Origin: Alloactinosynnema sp. L-07 | GTDB taxonomy: Bacteria > Actinomycetota > Actinomycetes > Mycobacteriales > Pseudonocardiaceae | Length of the DNA: 64,000 nucleotides | Direction: 5' to 3' | Assembly: GCF_900070365.1 (NCBI RefSeq) | Contig: NZ_LN850107.1 | Location: forward strand, 3,286,001-3,350,000 | Shown: positions 1-8,991 of the stretch, in pieces | Layout: the number at the start of each line of letters is the position of its first letter | Numbering within the stretch: the stretch's first letter is position 1 | Notes under the pieces: generated by a model | What the model saw: the letters and a program-made list of their open reading frames with translations, nothing else | What the model was told of the DNA's origin: nothing | Database searches by the model: none | Program-made: the position numbers and the translations under genes

Positions 1-584
1 GGGTTGTCGCCGTGGCGCACGATCCGGTCGAACCGGCCCTCCACCCGGCTGTGGAACACCTTCTCCGCTGACCGAGCCCGCAATTCGCTCCGGTGCGCGA
101 CCGGGGTCAGCTGCTCACCGTTGAGCAGGTAGGTCTCGGTCTCCAGGCCTGCGTCGTATCGCGGCACACCCCACCGCGTGTCGACCGTGACCATCGGCGT
201 GCTGACGTCCCACCCGACGCCGAGCCACCCGTTCGCCCCCGAGGAGCTGTAGCCGACGGCGAGCTTCGGCTCCAGGCCCGCGCGGCCCTTCGGCACCTCC
301 AGCGGATACGACATCCGCGCGTCACCGCTGTTGTTCGCCGAGGGGGCTTCGACCAGGTTCACCCCGGTGCCCGGATCGGCGGCCTTGATGTCCTTGATCT
401 GGTTCGGGTTGAACGACGTGCCCTCCGGATGCTCAGGGGCCGTCACCGCCCCATCCGCGCCACCGGCCGCCGGGCCCGACACCGCGATCCACCCCGGCGG
501 CACCACCCCCAGCGCCGCCAACGCGACGATCAAGACCAGAACCAGGCTTCTTCCGCGCGCACGAGCAGACGCGAGGACAGTCAT
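1..584 (-). CDS. SpvB/RHS-type secreted protein, N-terminal part (cut by window edge)
   Basis: An open frame begins at an ATG (582-584) and runs off the left edge, so only about 194 residues are visible. Residues 1-40 look like a signal peptide: a basic stretch (ARARGRS) is followed by a hydrophobic run (LVLVLIVALAALGVV). The mature part carries SYPLEVPKGRAGLEPKLAVG and then YSSSGANGWLGVGWDV, the pattern of the SpvB/TcaC N-terminal domain that opens many RHS/YD-repeat toxin proteins. In that family the N-terminal domain starts a large shell or export scaffold, and a C-terminal repeat and effector would lie outside the window. The toxin or effector nature is inferred, because the C-terminus is not seen. 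Confidence 0.75.
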   Translation of the reverse strand, partial: MTVLASARARGRSLVLVLIVALAALGVVPPGWIAVSGPAAGGADGAVTAPEHPEGTSFNPNQIKDIKAADPGTGVNLVEAPSANNSGDARMSYPLEVPKGRAGLEPKLAVGYSSSGANGWLGVGWDVSTPMVTVDTRWGVPRYDAGLETETYLLNGEQLTPVAHRSELRARSAEKVFHSRVEGRFDRIVRHGDN

Positions 585-616
585 GTCCCCGACCCCCTCC
601 AGAGAACCGAACCCGA

Positions 617-640
617 CCTCGGGCAAGGCGTTGCCCGAGG
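617..640. promoter_or_regulatory. Perfect inverted repeat upstream of the SpvB-like gene
   Basis: Two 10-bp arms, CCTCGGGCAA and TTGCCCGAGG, flank a 4-base spacer GGCG, 33 bases upstream of the SpvB-like ATG and 130 bases from the divergent AraC-like gene. It could be an operator or a leader hairpin. A second, weaker dyad (GAAC-N6-GTTC) sits at 678-691. No regulator is assigned. Confidence 0.4.
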
Positions 641-770
641 AGTCGCGGCCGTTGAACCACCCAGGCGACCGCTTGATGAACGTACATGTTCACAAAGATT
701 GCGGACAAGTGAGCCGCCTCACGAAGCCTGCGAACGGGCCTTGTCGGTGGGGCGTGGCATCGTGCCGAAC

Positions 771-1451
771 ATGGGGTATCGGGAGACTTCGGCGGGACGG
801 CCGGGGATCGCCTGTCTGTGGTCGCGGACGCTTGACGTGCCCGTCGAGCACCGGGTCGTGCCGGACGGGTGCGCGGACGTGATCTGGCACCGCGAGAGCG
901 GGCGGCTGTTCGTCGCGGGCCCCGACACCACAGCCCAGGTGGGCATCGGGGAACCCGGGACGCTGATCGGATTGCGGTTCCTGCCTGGAGCGGCGGCGGT
1001 GGGGGTACCAGCGGACGCGATCCGGGACGGGCGGGTCGATCTCGCCGACTTCCGGGCCGACGCCGGTGAGCTGGCCGACCGACTCGCCCACTCCCCCGAT
1101 CCGCACCGGCTCCTGCTCGACGCCTTCCCCGTCCGGCCCGACCCGACGGTCGCCGCGATTCGGGGGCTGGCCTGCCGAACCGGGAAGGTGCGCGACATCG
1201 CCGACACCATCGGGCTCAGCGAGCGGCAACTGCTTCGGCGCAGCGCTGCCGCGTTCGGGTACGGGCCCAAGGTTCTGCACCGGGTCCTGCGGTTCGACCG
1301 CGCGCTCAACGCCGTCCGGGCGGGCCGACCGGCCGGAGCCGTCGCCTACGAGTGCGGGTTCGCCGACCAGGCCCACCTTGCCCGCGAGGTCAAAGCCCTC
1401 GCGGGCACAACACTCACCGAACTTCTCGGCCGTGGGCGCGCAGCGTCTTGA
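771..1451 (+). CDS. AraC-family transcriptional regulator with N-terminal sensor domain
   Basis: This 226-residue protein has a C-terminal AraC/XylS helix-turn-helix pair at about residues 138-215 (VRDIADTIGLSERQLLRRS, then AYECGFADQAHLAREVKAL). Residues 1-110 resemble the DUF6597 sensor domain often found before this type of HTH, with the typical PDGCADVIW segment. The ATG at 771 puts the sensor domain right at the N-terminus. The frame stays open upstream, but that extension looks like noncoding sequence. The gene is divergent from the SpvB-like gene, which it might regulate (inference). Its 3' end overlaps the convergent next gene by 38 bases. Confidence 0.8.
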   Translation: MGYRETSAGRPGIACLWSRTLDVPVEHRVVPDGCADVIWHRESGRLFVAGPDTTAQVGIGEPGTLIGLRFLPGAAAVGVPADAIRDGRVDLADFRADAGELADRLAHSPDPHRLLLDAFPVRPDPTVAAIRGLACRTGKVRDIADTIGLSERQLLRRSAAAFGYGPKVLHRVLRFDRALNAVRAGRPAGAVAYECGFADQAHLAREVKALAGTTLTELLGRGRAAS

Positions 1452-2289
1452 GCGCGTGCACGGTCATCCAGCCCGCCCACTCGAACTCCGTCACCGGGGT
1501 CCACGCGGGCCACCGCACCCGCCAGCCACCGTCCTGGCCCTGAGCCGACGCCAGCGCGTCCAGACTGGCCGACATCTCGGCCGCGCTGAACCACTCGTAG
1601 GCGAGGCTGTCCGGGGAAGGCGCGTAGTCGTGGGGATCGTGCAACTCGCCCTCGGCGTAGCCGTCCGGCACGGTCGCGACCCCGTTGATCCGGGCCAGGC
1701 CGCGGGACCGCACGATCGAGCCGATCGACGCGGCGGCACGGGAAGCCCGGTCGCGGTCCGGGGCGTGGTCCAGGAATTCGATACACGCCAACGCTTCGTA
1801 CGGGTGGGTGTTGGTCAGCGACTCGATGCGGTGCCAGCAGAACTCCGCCGCGCCGTCGATCCACGGGTGGGTCGCGCCCGCCTGCCACAGCGCACCCACC
1901 AGGTTCGCCGTGGGCAGCAGCGAACCCTCATAGACCGCGGGCACTACCCACCAAGGCGCGCGCGGGAAGTCCGTCGCGTTTGGATGGACAAAAGGGACAC
2001 CGCCGCCCGGGGCCTTGACCGACTCCAGGTAGTCGGCGACGCCGTCCGGGGCCGCGCCGACCTCGTGCAGGATGTTCAAGGCCGCCAAAACCGTCACCGG
2101 TTGACTGCCCGGGCCGCGGCCATCGGGTTCCAAGGCGTTGCCGTAGCCGCCGTCCGGGTTGCGGTAGGGGGCCAGTGCCGCCAGGACCGCGTCGGGTGAG
2201 CCCGCGCCGAACAGGAAGTCGAAGCGGCGGCGGTCGAGCAGGCGGGCGGTCCGCAGGATGAAGTCTGAAGCGCGCGAAAAGGAAGTCAC
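1414..2289 (-). CDS. Uncharacterised protein with prenyltransferase/squalene-cyclase-like alpha-toroid repeats
   Basis: The protein is 291 residues from a GTG at 2289; a TTG at 2313 would add eight residues. The pattern is alpha-helical repeats with Gly-Gly turns followed by aromatic residues, such as YRNPDGGYGNALEPD near the N-terminus and GQDGGWRVRWPAW near the C-terminus. This resembles prenyltransferase/squalene-oxidase repeats. No terpene cyclase aspartate motif (DXDD) is visible, so enzymatic cyclisation is not supported. Related actinobacterial proteins are usually annotated as hypothetical. It stands alone between the convergent AraC-like gene and rel. Function unknown. Confidence 0.7.
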   Translation of the reverse strand: MTSFSRASDFILRTARLLDRRRFDFLFGAGSPDAVLAALAPYRNPDGGYGNALEPDGRGPGSQPVTVLAALNILHEVGAAPDGVADYLESVKAPGGGVPFVHPNATDFPRAPWWVVPAVYEGSLLPTANLVGALWQAGATHPWIDGAAEFCWHRIESLTNTHPYEALACIEFLDHAPDRDRASRAAASIGSIVRSRGLARINGVATVPDGYAEGELHDPHDYAPSPDSLAYEWFSAAEMSASLDALASAQGQDGGWRVRWPAWTPVTEFEWAGWMTVHALKTLRAHGREVR

Positions 2290-2339
2290 CAGGCCAACGT
2301 AGGCCCGGCCCAACCCGCGCGTCTTGAACGAAACGGACG

Positions 2340-4646
2340 TCAGGACGCCGATGTCACCCGGTAGACGTCGTAGACGCCCTCGATGCCGCGCACCGCCTTG
2401 AGCACGTGCCCCAGGTGCTTCGGGTCGCCCATCTCGAACGAGAAGCGCGACACCGCCACCCGGTCACGCGACGTGGTCACCGTGGCCGACAGGATGTTGA
2501 CCTTCTCGTCGGCCAGCACCTTCGTCACGTCCGACAGCAGCCGGTGCCGGTCGAGCGCCTCGACCTGGATGGCCACCAGGAACACCGACGTCTCCGACGG
2601 CGCCCACTCGACCTCCAGCAGCCGCTCCGGCGAGTCCATCAGGTCGTCGGCGTTGGTGCAGTCGGTGCGGTGCACCGAGACACCGCCGCCGCGGGTGACG
2701 AAGCCGAGGATGTCGTCGCCGGGGACCGGGGTGCAGCAGCGGGCCAGCTTGACCCAGATGTCGCTGGCGCCCTTGACGATGACGCCCGCGTCGCCCGAGC
2801 TGCGGCGCCGGGTGATGGTCGACGGGGTGGACCGCTCGGCCAGTTCGTCCTCGGCGTGCTCGACCCCGCCCAGCAGGGCCACGAGCCGCTGCACGACGTG
2901 GCGGGCGGAGGTGTGGCCCTCCCCCACCGCCGCGTAGAGCGCGCTGACCTCGGGATAGCGCAGCTCGCGGGCCAGGGCGTTGACCGACTCGGCGGACACC
3001 AAACGCTGCATGGGCAGGCCGACGCGGCGGACCTCCTTGGTGATCGCGTCCTTACCGGCCTCGATCGCCTCTTCCTTGCGCTCCTTGGCGAACCACTGCT
3101 TGATCTTCGCCCGCGCCCGCGGCGACCCGGCGAAGGCCAGCCAGTCGCGCGACGGCCCCGCGCCCTCGGCCTTCGAGGTGAAGATCTCGATGACCTCGCC
3201 GTTCTCCAGCTTGCGCTCGAGGGCGACGAGCCTGCCGTTGACCCGCGCGCCGATGCAGCGGTGGCCGACCTCGGTGTGCACCGCGTAGGCGAAGTCGACC
3301 GGCGTCGACCCGGCGGGCAGCGTGACCACGTCGCCCTTGGGCGTGAAGACGAAGATCTCCCGCGCGGCCAGGTCGTAGCGCAGCGACTCCAGGAACTCGC
3401 CGGGGTCGGCCGCCTCCCGCTGCCAGTCGAGCAGCTGGCGCATCCACGCCATCTCGTCGACATCGGCGCCGCTGTGGGTGCCCCTGGTCTCCTTGTAGCG
3501 CCAGTGCGCGGCGATGCCGTACTCGGCGGTGCGGTGCATCTCGTGCGTGCGGATCTGCACTTCCAGCGGCTTGCCGTCCGGCCCGATCACCGTGGTGTGC
3601 AGCGACTGGTAGACGCCGAAGCGGGGCTGGGCGATGTAGTCCTTGAAGCGGCCGGGCATCGGCTGCCACAGCGCGTGCACCACGCCCATGGCCGCGTAGC
3701 AGTCGCGCACGTCGTCGACCAGGATCCGCACGCCGACCAGGTCGTGGATGTCGTCGAAGTCGCGGCCGCGGACGATCATCTTCTGGTGGATCGAGTAGTA
3801 GTGCTTGGGCCTGCCCTCGACCTTCGCGGTGATCCGCGAGCCGCCGAGGTCGGCGCCGAGCTGGTCGACCACGGTGCGCAGGTAGGTGTCGCGCGAGGGC
3901 GCGCGGTTGGCCACCAGGCGCACGATCTCGTCGTACTTCTTGGGCTGCAGGATGGCGAAGGCCAGGTCCTCCAGCTCCCATTTGACCGTCGCCATGCCGA
4001 GCCGGTGGGCCAGTGGGGCCAGCACCTCCAGGGTCTCGCGGGCCTTCTTGGCCTGCTTCTCCGGCGGCAGGAACCTCATGGTGCGCATGTTGTGCAACCG
4101 GTCGGCCAGCTTGATGACCAGCACGCGGGGGTCGCGGGCCATGGCGATGACCATCTTGCGGATGGTCTCGGCCTCGGCTGCGGACCCGAGTTGCACTTTG
4201 TCCAGCTTGGTGACGCCGTCGACCAGGTGGGCGACCTCGTCGCCGAAGTCGGCGCGCAGCCGGTCGATGGAGTAGTCGGTGTCCTCGACGGTGTCGTGCA
4301 GCAGCGCCGCGACCAGCGTCGTGGTGTCCATGCCCAGCTCGGCCAGGATGGTGGCCACGGCGAGCGGGTGAGTGATGTACGGGTCGCCGGACTTGCGCCG
4401 CTGCTCGCGGTGCGCCTCCTCGGCCACGTCGTAGGCGTGCTGCAGCAGGGCCAGGTCGGCCTTCGGGTGCAGCTCCCGGTGGACGGCGGCGAGGGGTTCG
4501 AGTACCTGCTTGACCGGGGCCGCGCGCTGCGCGGTGATCCTGCGGGCCAGGCGGGCGCGAACGCGACGAGTCGCGGAGGGCTCGCGGCCTGCGGGCGTGA
4601 GCGGCTCACCGGCCCCCGTCGCCGCGCTGTCAACGTCGTGGGTCAC
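2340..4646 (-). CDS. rel: Bifunctional (p)ppGpp synthetase/hydrolase Rel
   Basis: This cytosolic 768-residue enzyme makes (p)ppGpp from ATP and GTP/GDP during starvation and hydrolyses it back. The N-terminal HD hydrolase carries [11 protein letters not shown] and [12 protein letters not shown] (His-Asp at about 117-118). The synthetase domain contains [24 protein letters not shown] domain ([16 protein letters not shown]) and a C-terminal ACT domain (about 690-768) follow, giving the usual long RSH layout. Both catalytic halves look intact, so it should be bifunctional like other actinobacterial Rel proteins. The start is a GTG at 4646. It lies downstream of apt in the conserved secDF-apt-rel order, with a 104-base gap. 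Confidence 0.96.
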   Translation of the reverse strand: MTHDVDSAATGAGEPLTPAGREPSATRRVRARLARRITAQRAAPVKQVLEPLAAVHRELHPKADLALLQHAYDVAEEAHREQRRKSGDPYITHPLAVATILAELGMDTTTLVAALLHDTVEDTDYSIDRLRADFGDEVAHLVDGVTKLDKVQLGSAAEAETIRKMVIAMARDPRVLVIKLADRLHNMRTMRFLPPEKQAKKARETLEVLAPLAHRLGMATVKWELEDLAFAILQPKKYDEIVRLVANRAPSRDTYLRTVVDQLGADLGGSRITAKVEGRPKHYYSIHQKMIVRGRDFDDIHDLVGVRILVDDVRDCYAAMGVVHALWQPMPGRFKDYIAQPRFGVYQSLHTTVIGPDGKPLEVQIRTHEMHRTAEYGIAAHWRYKETRGTHSGADVDEMAWMRQLLDWQREAADPGEFLESLRYDLAAREIFVFTPKGDVVTLPAGSTPVDFAYAVHTEVGHRCIGARVNGRLVALERKLENGEVIEIFTSKAEGAGPSRDWLAFAGSPRARAKIKQWFAKERKEEAIEAGKDAITKEVRRVGLPMQRLVSAESVNALARELRYPEVSALYAAVGEGHTSARHVVQRLVALLGGVEHAEDELAERSTPSTITRRRSSGDAGVIVKGASDIWVKLARCCTPVPGDDILGFVTRGGGVSVHRTDCTNADDLMDSPERLLEVEWAPSETSVFLVAIQVEALDRHRLLSDVTKVLADEKVNILSATVTTSRDRVAVSRFSFEMGDPKHLGHVLKAVRGIEGVYDVYRVTSAS

Positions 4647-4750
4647 CCAGGCTCCCGGCAGTCGGTCGCCGGGTCACTGGTGTGGCCCGGGTACCGAGGA
4701 TAACTCCGGAACTGGTGTCGAACGTCCGCTGGGGCGCCTAAGTGACCTAG

Positions 4751-5269
4751 TCAGACGGTCAGAAGCGCTGTCAGGTTCGCGGCGCCTAGTCGACGCCGAC
4801 CGCCCAGCGCTCCGATTTCCAGGACGACGGCCACCGACGCGACCTTCGCTCCGGCCCGGTCCACCAGCCCCATGGCGGCTTCCAGAGTGCCGCCGGTGGC
4901 CAAAACGTCGTCCACCACCACGACCTGTTCCCCGGCGCGCAGCGCGCCTTCTGGCAGCTCGAAAGTGGCCGAGCCGTATTCGAGGTCGTAGGTGATCCGG
5001 TCGGCCACGGCGGGCAGCTTGCCCGGTTTGCGCACCGGGACCACGCCGTAGCCGCGCACGACCGCCAGCGCGGCGCCGAACAGGAAACCGCGGGCCTCCA
5101 GGGCCACGACCGTGGTCACCTCGGCCGGAATGTCCTTGGCCAGGGCGTCGACAACCGCACGGAACGCGTCGCCGTCGGCCAGCAGCGGGGTCAGGTCGCG
5201 AAAGAGAACGCCCTGGTTCGGGAAGTCAGGGACTTCCCGAACCAGGGCGAGCGCGTTCTCCAGGAGCAC
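4751..5269 (-). CDS. apt: Adenine phosphoribosyltransferase
   Basis: The enzyme salvages adenine to AMP using PRPP. The 172-residue protein has the PRPP-binding signature VVVVDDVLATGGT (about residues 116-128) and the early conserved PDFPNQGVLFRDLTPLL. The GTG at 5269 was chosen because it begins the family fold; upstream sequence in this frame lies inside secF in a shadow frame. It starts 4 bases after the secF stop and is probably translated from the same mRNA, and rel follows it. The length is normal for Apt. Confidence 0.95.
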   Translation of the reverse strand: MLLENALALVREVPDFPNQGVLFRDLTPLLADGDAFRAVVDALAKDIPAEVTTVVALEARGFLFGAALAVVRGYGVVPVRKPGKLPAVADRITYDLEYGSATFELPEGALRAGEQVVVVDDVLATGGTLEAAMGLVDRAGAKVASVAVVLEIGALGGRRRLGAANLTALLTV

Positions 5270-5273
5270 GCGG

Positions 5274-6491
5274 TCAGCGCTTCCGCTTGCCCGAGGGCCT
5301 TCCGCCTGGCTTGCGCTTGGCGTCGCTGGCCTTGGGCGTGCGCGACGGGACCCCGGCCGCGATGGCCATGGCCTTCTCGCGGCGCACCTCGGCGTTGACC
5401 GCCTCGTCGTCGTCGAGGTCCAGCTCGGACTCGGCCTTCTCGGCGGCATCGAGGCTGCTGCCCAGCTCGGCCTTGCGGGCCTGGTTGGCCTTGCGCTGGG
5501 CGACCCGCTCGGCCTGCTGCTTGTACTTCGCGTCGCGCATCTTGAGGTCGACCAGCAGCGGGGTGGCCAGGTAGATCGAGGACAGCACGGCGGCGAGCAT
5601 GCCGGTGGCCTGCACGAGCGCCAAGTCCTGCAGCGTGCCGACACCGAGCACACCGACACCGACCACGAGCAGGCCGATGACCGGCAGCAGCGCGATCAGG
5701 GCGGTGTTGATCGACCGCAGCAGGGTCTGGTTCAGCGCGAGGTTGGCCGCCTCGGCGTAGCTGCGGCGGGTCAGCCCGAGTAGGCCCCGGGTGTTCTCCT
5801 TGACCTTGTCGAACACGACGACGGTGTCATAGAGGGAGAAGCCGAGGATGGTCAGCAGACCGATCACCGTCGCGGGGGTGACCTCGAAGCCGATGATCGA
5901 GTAGATACCGGCGGTCACCACGATGTCGTGCAGCAGCGACAGCATCGCCGCGATCGCCATCAGCCGCTCGAAGTACAGCGCGAGGAAGATCGTCACCAGC
6001 ACGAGGAACACGGCCAGCGCGATGAGCGCCTGCCTGCTGATCTCCCCGCCCCAGCTACCCGACACCGCGCTGTCGCTGATCTGCGCGACGCTGGACTCGC
6101 CGCCCGACCCCTGCGGCTTGAGCTGCTCGAACAGCGCGTTCTTGATCTTGCTGACCTCGGCGACCGACAGGGCCTCGGACTTGATCTGGATGCTTGCGGA
6201 GCCACCGGTGCCGACCTGCTGCACCGCCGACGGGTCCTTGCCCGCCGCCTCGCGGAACACCGACTCCACCCGCTCGGTGGAGATCGGGCCCGAGGCGCTC
6301 GCCGCGGGCATCGAGATCTTCGTGCCGCCCTCGAAGTCGATGCCGAGGTTGAACCACCGGAAGGTGATCGACAGCAGACAGATCAGCACGATCCCGCCGA
6401 AGATCACATACCAGCGCTTGCGCTTGCCGACGATGTCGAACGCGCCGTTGCCCACATAGAGGCGGGTGAACACGCTTTCCTTGCTGGACAC
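5274..6491 (-). CDS. secF: Protein translocase subunit SecF
   Basis: SecF is an RND-type membrane partner of SecD that uses the proton gradient to pull exported proteins through SecYEG. Its 405 residues show an N-terminal transmembrane helix (YVIFGGIVLICLLSITFRW), the GIDFEGGTKIS motif at the start of the periplasmic domain, and five more hydrophobic segments, including ATVIGLLTILGFSLYDTVVV. The C-terminal tail (about 300-405) is long, charged and Lys/Arg/Ala-rich. The start is a GTG at 6491, one base after the secD stop codon, which suggests translational coupling. Confidence 0.96.
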   Translation of the reverse strand: MSSKESVFTRLYVGNGAFDIVGKRKRWYVIFGGIVLICLLSITFRWFNLGIDFEGGTKISMPAASASGPISTERVESVFREAAGKDPSAVQQVGTGGSASIQIKSEALSVAEVSKIKNALFEQLKPQGSGGESSVAQISDSAVSGSWGGEISRQALIALAVFLVLVTIFLALYFERLMAIAAMLSLLHDIVVTAGIYSIIGFEVTPATVIGLLTILGFSLYDTVVVFDKVKENTRGLLGLTRRSYAEAANLALNQTLLRSINTALIALLPVIGLLVVGVGVLGVGTLQDLALVQATGMLAAVLSSIYLATPLLVDLKMRDAKYKQQAERVAQRKANQARKAELGSSLDAAEKAESELDLDDDEAVNAEVRREKAMAIAAGVPSRTPKASDAKRKPGGRPSGKRKR

Positions 6492-6492
6492 G

Positions 6493-8334
6493 TCACACTT
6501 CCTTCGCGGCGGCGGAACCCGCGCCGACCCGCGCCGCGGGGCGCGCGGTCGGCCGCTGGACAGCGCCGAGGCCCGACAGCTTCGAGTTGGACAGCAACTT
6601 CGACTTCGAGGCGATCGCCAGCAGCGGGTGGGTCACCAGGAACACCACGACCAGGTCGAGCACGGTCGACATGCCCAGGGTGAACGCGAACCCGCGCACC
6701 TGCCCCACCGCCAGCACGTAGAGGACCGCGGCGGCCAGGAACTGGACCGCGTCGGCGGACAGGATCGTCCGCCGCGACCGGATCCACGCCTTGGGCACCG
6801 CGGACCGGAATGTCCGGCCCTCGCGTATCTCGTCCTTCAACCGTTCGAAGAAGATGACGAACGAGTCCGCGGTGATACCGATCGCCACGATGAATCCGGC
6901 GATACCGGCGAGGTCGAGAGTGAACCCGATCCAGCGGCCCAGCAGCACCAGCACCGCGAAGACCACGATGCCGGAGAGCACGAGCGACAGGATCATCAGC
7001 ACGCCCAGCAGGCGGTAGTAGAACAGGCAGTACACGAACACCAGCAGCAGGCCGATACCACCGGCGAGCAGACCGGCCTTCATCGACGACAGGCCCAGCG
7101 TCGCCGACACGGTCTCGGCCTCCGACGGCTCGAACGAGATCGGCAGCGAACCGAACTTCAGCACGTTGGCCAGCTTCGTGGCCTCCGCCGACTTGAAGCC
7201 GCCCTCGCCGCCGGTGATCTGGGTGTCGCCGTTGATGACGCCCTGGATGGTCGGGGCGGACACGACCGCGGTGTCGAGCACGAACGCGGCGCGCTCCTGC
7301 ACGTGCGCGGCCGTGTACTTCGACCAGATCTCGGTGCCCGTGTTGGTGAAGCTCAAGCTGACCACATAGCCGACGCCGCTCGTGTCGACCTGCGCGATCG
7401 CGCCGCTGATCTCCTTGCCCTCCAGGAACGACGGGCCGAGGATGAACTTCTCGTTGCCATCCTGGTCGCACGCGGCCACGGGCAGGGTCGGGTCGTCGTT
7501 GCCGACCAGCGGGTCCTGCTTGCCGGGCGTGCAGTCCAGGGTGGTCAGCGCCGCCAGCTGCACCGACTGGTCGGCCGGGACCTCGGCGCCGTCAGCGCCC
7601 TTGCTCGGAGCCAGCTTCGGGTCCTGACGGCAGGCCTTGGCGGCGGTGATCTGCGCGCCGTCCTCAGCCTTGGGGTCCTTCAGGATGTCGGCGTACTTCG
7701 TGCACGCCTCGGTCGTCGGCATCGGGGCGGGCGGCGCGGCCGGGTCCGACGCGGGCGGCTGGGCCGCCGTGGTCGTCGGCGCCGGCTGCTGTGCCTGGGC
7801 GGGAGCCGGGCGGCCCTGCGGCGCGGCCGAGGTCGGAGCACCGGCCGTAGGCGGCGCGGCCGAAGTCGGCGCACCAGAGGTGGGCGCGCCCGAGGTCGGG
7901 GCGCCCGAGGTCGGCGCACCACTGGTCGGCGGGGTCGTGGTCTGCTCCAGCGGGCCTGCCGGGATCGCCTGGATGACCGGGCGGAACCGCAGCTGGGCGG
8001 GCTGGGCCAGGTCCTTGGCCTTCTCGCCGCTCTCGCCGGGGACGGTGATGACGATGTTCTGGCCGTCGAGGATGACCTCGGCGCCGCTGACACCGCTGCC
8101 GTTGACCCGCGTCTCGATGATCTCTCGCGCCAGGTTGAGCGATTCCTTCGTCGGATCGCCGCTCTCGGTCCGCGCGGTGAGCACGACCCGGGTACCGCCC
8201 TGCAGGTCGATGCCCAACTTGGGCTTCGCCAGGCCGTCCCCGGTGAAGAACACCAGGGAGTACAGGACAGCGACAATTGCTACGAAGAACGCCAGATAGC
8301 GTCCTGGGCGGATCTGCCCGGCCGGTGGTGCCAC
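6493..8334 (-). CDS. secD: Protein translocase subunit SecD, with Pro/Ala/Thr-rich insertion
   Basis: SecD works with SecF in post-translocational protein export. The 613-residue protein has an N-terminal membrane helix (LAFFVAIVAVLYSLVFF), the GIDLQGGTRVVL motif at residues 41-52, a large extracytoplasmic part, and the C-terminal RND block (FVIFFERLKDEIREGRT). Residues about 131-206 are a low-complexity linker rich in Pro, Ala, Thr and Ser with repeated APTSG units, lengthening the first extracytoplasmic domain. The GTG at 8334 has a GAGGAG sequence upstream. The gene lies between yajC and secF in the usual order. Confidence 0.96.
   Translation of the reverse strand: MAPPAGQIRPGRYLAFFVAIVAVLYSLVFFTGDGLAKPKLGIDLQGGTRVVLTARTESGDPTKESLNLAREIIETRVNGSGVSGAEVILDGQNIVITVPGESGEKAKDLAQPAQLRFRPVIQAIPAGPLEQTTTPPTSGAPTSGAPTSGAPTSGAPTSAAPPTAGAPTSAAPQGRPAPAQAQQPAPTTTAAQPPASDPAAPPAPMPTTEACTKYADILKDPKAEDGAQITAAKACRQDPKLAPSKGADGAEVPADQSVQLAALTTLDCTPGKQDPLVGNDDPTLPVAACDQDGNEKFILGPSFLEGKEISGAIAQVDTSGVGYVVSLSFTNTGTEIWSKYTAAHVQERAAFVLDTAVVSAPTIQGVINGDTQITGGEGGFKSAEATKLANVLKFGSLPISFEPSEAETVSATLGLSSMKAGLLAGGIGLLLVFVYCLFYYRLLGVLMILSLVLSGIVVFAVLVLLGRWIGFTLDLAGIAGFIVAIGITADSFVIFFERLKDEIREGRTFRSAVPKAWIRSRRTILSADAVQFLAAAVLYVLAVGQVRGFAFTLGMSTVLDLVVVFLVTHPLLAIASKSKLLSNSKLSGLGAVQRPTARPAARVGAGSAAAKEV
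7857..7926 (-). repeat. 15-bp tandem repeats encoding APTSG units inside secD
   Basis: At least four in-frame 15-bp units encode (A/G)PTSG followed by degenerate APTSA/APPTAG copies. They form the core of the low-complexity linker in SecD. A tract like this can expand or contract by slippage without breaking frame. Confidence 0.8.
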
Positions 8335-8420
8335 GGTCGGTCCGTCTCCTCGGCTAGCTTCGGATGTGCACGCATGTCTCCCGCGCGGGCGCGGTCGACC
8401 AGCACTTGGCGGTCATGACG

Positions 8421-8461
8421 CTGCGCCCACACCCGAGTCACACGTGTGGGTGAGGGCGCAG
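8421..8461. terminator. Stem-loop between yajC and secD
   Basis: Arms CTGCGCCC and GGGCGCAG enclose a second helix CACCC/GGGTG. There is one A-A mismatch between them and a 13-base loop. The structure sits 63 bases after the yajC stop and 87 bases before secD, within a 189-base gap. It could attenuate read-through from yajC or adjust the yajC:secD ratio. There is no clear T-tract, so the terminator call is tentative. Confidence 0.5.
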
Positions 8462-8523
8462 CGTACCTCTTGCGAAGTGAACCCAGTGTTGCCTGGGTCA
8501 CCCCGCGGATAACTGTTTACGGA

Positions 8524-8877
8524 CTACTTGCCGTGGTCCAGCGGGGGCGCGACCTGGGCGGTCGAGTCGGTGTCCGCGGTGTCGGTGGCTTCGTCGTCAT
8601 CGTCCTCGTGCTCGTCCGGGCCGACCTTCTCCCGGATCGCCTGACGCAGCCACTCGGTCTCGACGCCCGGGGCGATCTCGAGGCTGATGGTGGCCGAGTC
8701 CGAGGTGTCGGAGACGGTGCCGTACATGCCGGAGGTCGTCATGACACGGTCGCCGACGGCGAGCGAGTCCTGCAGCTCCTGCTGCTGCGCCATCGCCTTC
8801 TTCTGCCTGCGGGACCCCAGGATCAGCGGGATCGCGAGCACAGCGACGAGGAGCAGAGGGAGCAAAGCCTGATTCAT
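8524..8877 (-). CDS. yajC: Preprotein translocase accessory subunit YajC
   Basis: YajC is a small single-span membrane protein that associates with SecDF. It has 117 residues, with one N-terminal helix (LLPLLLVAVLAIPLIL) followed by the basic RRQKKAMAQQQELQ stretch and the conserved VGDRVMTTSGMYGTVSD segment typical of YajC. The C-terminal tail is acidic (EDDDDEATDTADTD). The ATG at 8877 is clear. It lies between ruvB and secD, as in other actinobacteria. Confidence 0.94.
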   Translation of the reverse strand: MNQALLPLLLVAVLAIPLILGSRRQKKAMAQQQELQDSLAVGDRVMTTSGMYGTVSDTSDSATISLEIAPGVETEWLRQAIREKVGPDEHEDDDDEATDTADTDSTAQVAPPLDHGK

Positions 8878-8991
8878 TTCTCTCCGTTCGGGAACCCATC
8901 CCGGCGAGCGCGGGAAAAGTCCGATTGTTCGGGTTGTATCACCCGAGTGTGCCAGGTGTGAGCGGTGCGAACACGACCCACACGCGGTCGG

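Noticed and set aside
2290..2313. TTG at 2313 as start of the toroid-repeat protein
   Set aside because: No ribosome site is visible and the extension is not similar to the family N-terminus; kept only as an alternative.
2406..4703. Long plus-strand frame opposite rel
   Set aside because: Its composition is typical of an antisense shadow, and rel on the minus strand is unambiguous. The same reasoning excludes the frames opposite thrS, the LAL regulator and lanM.
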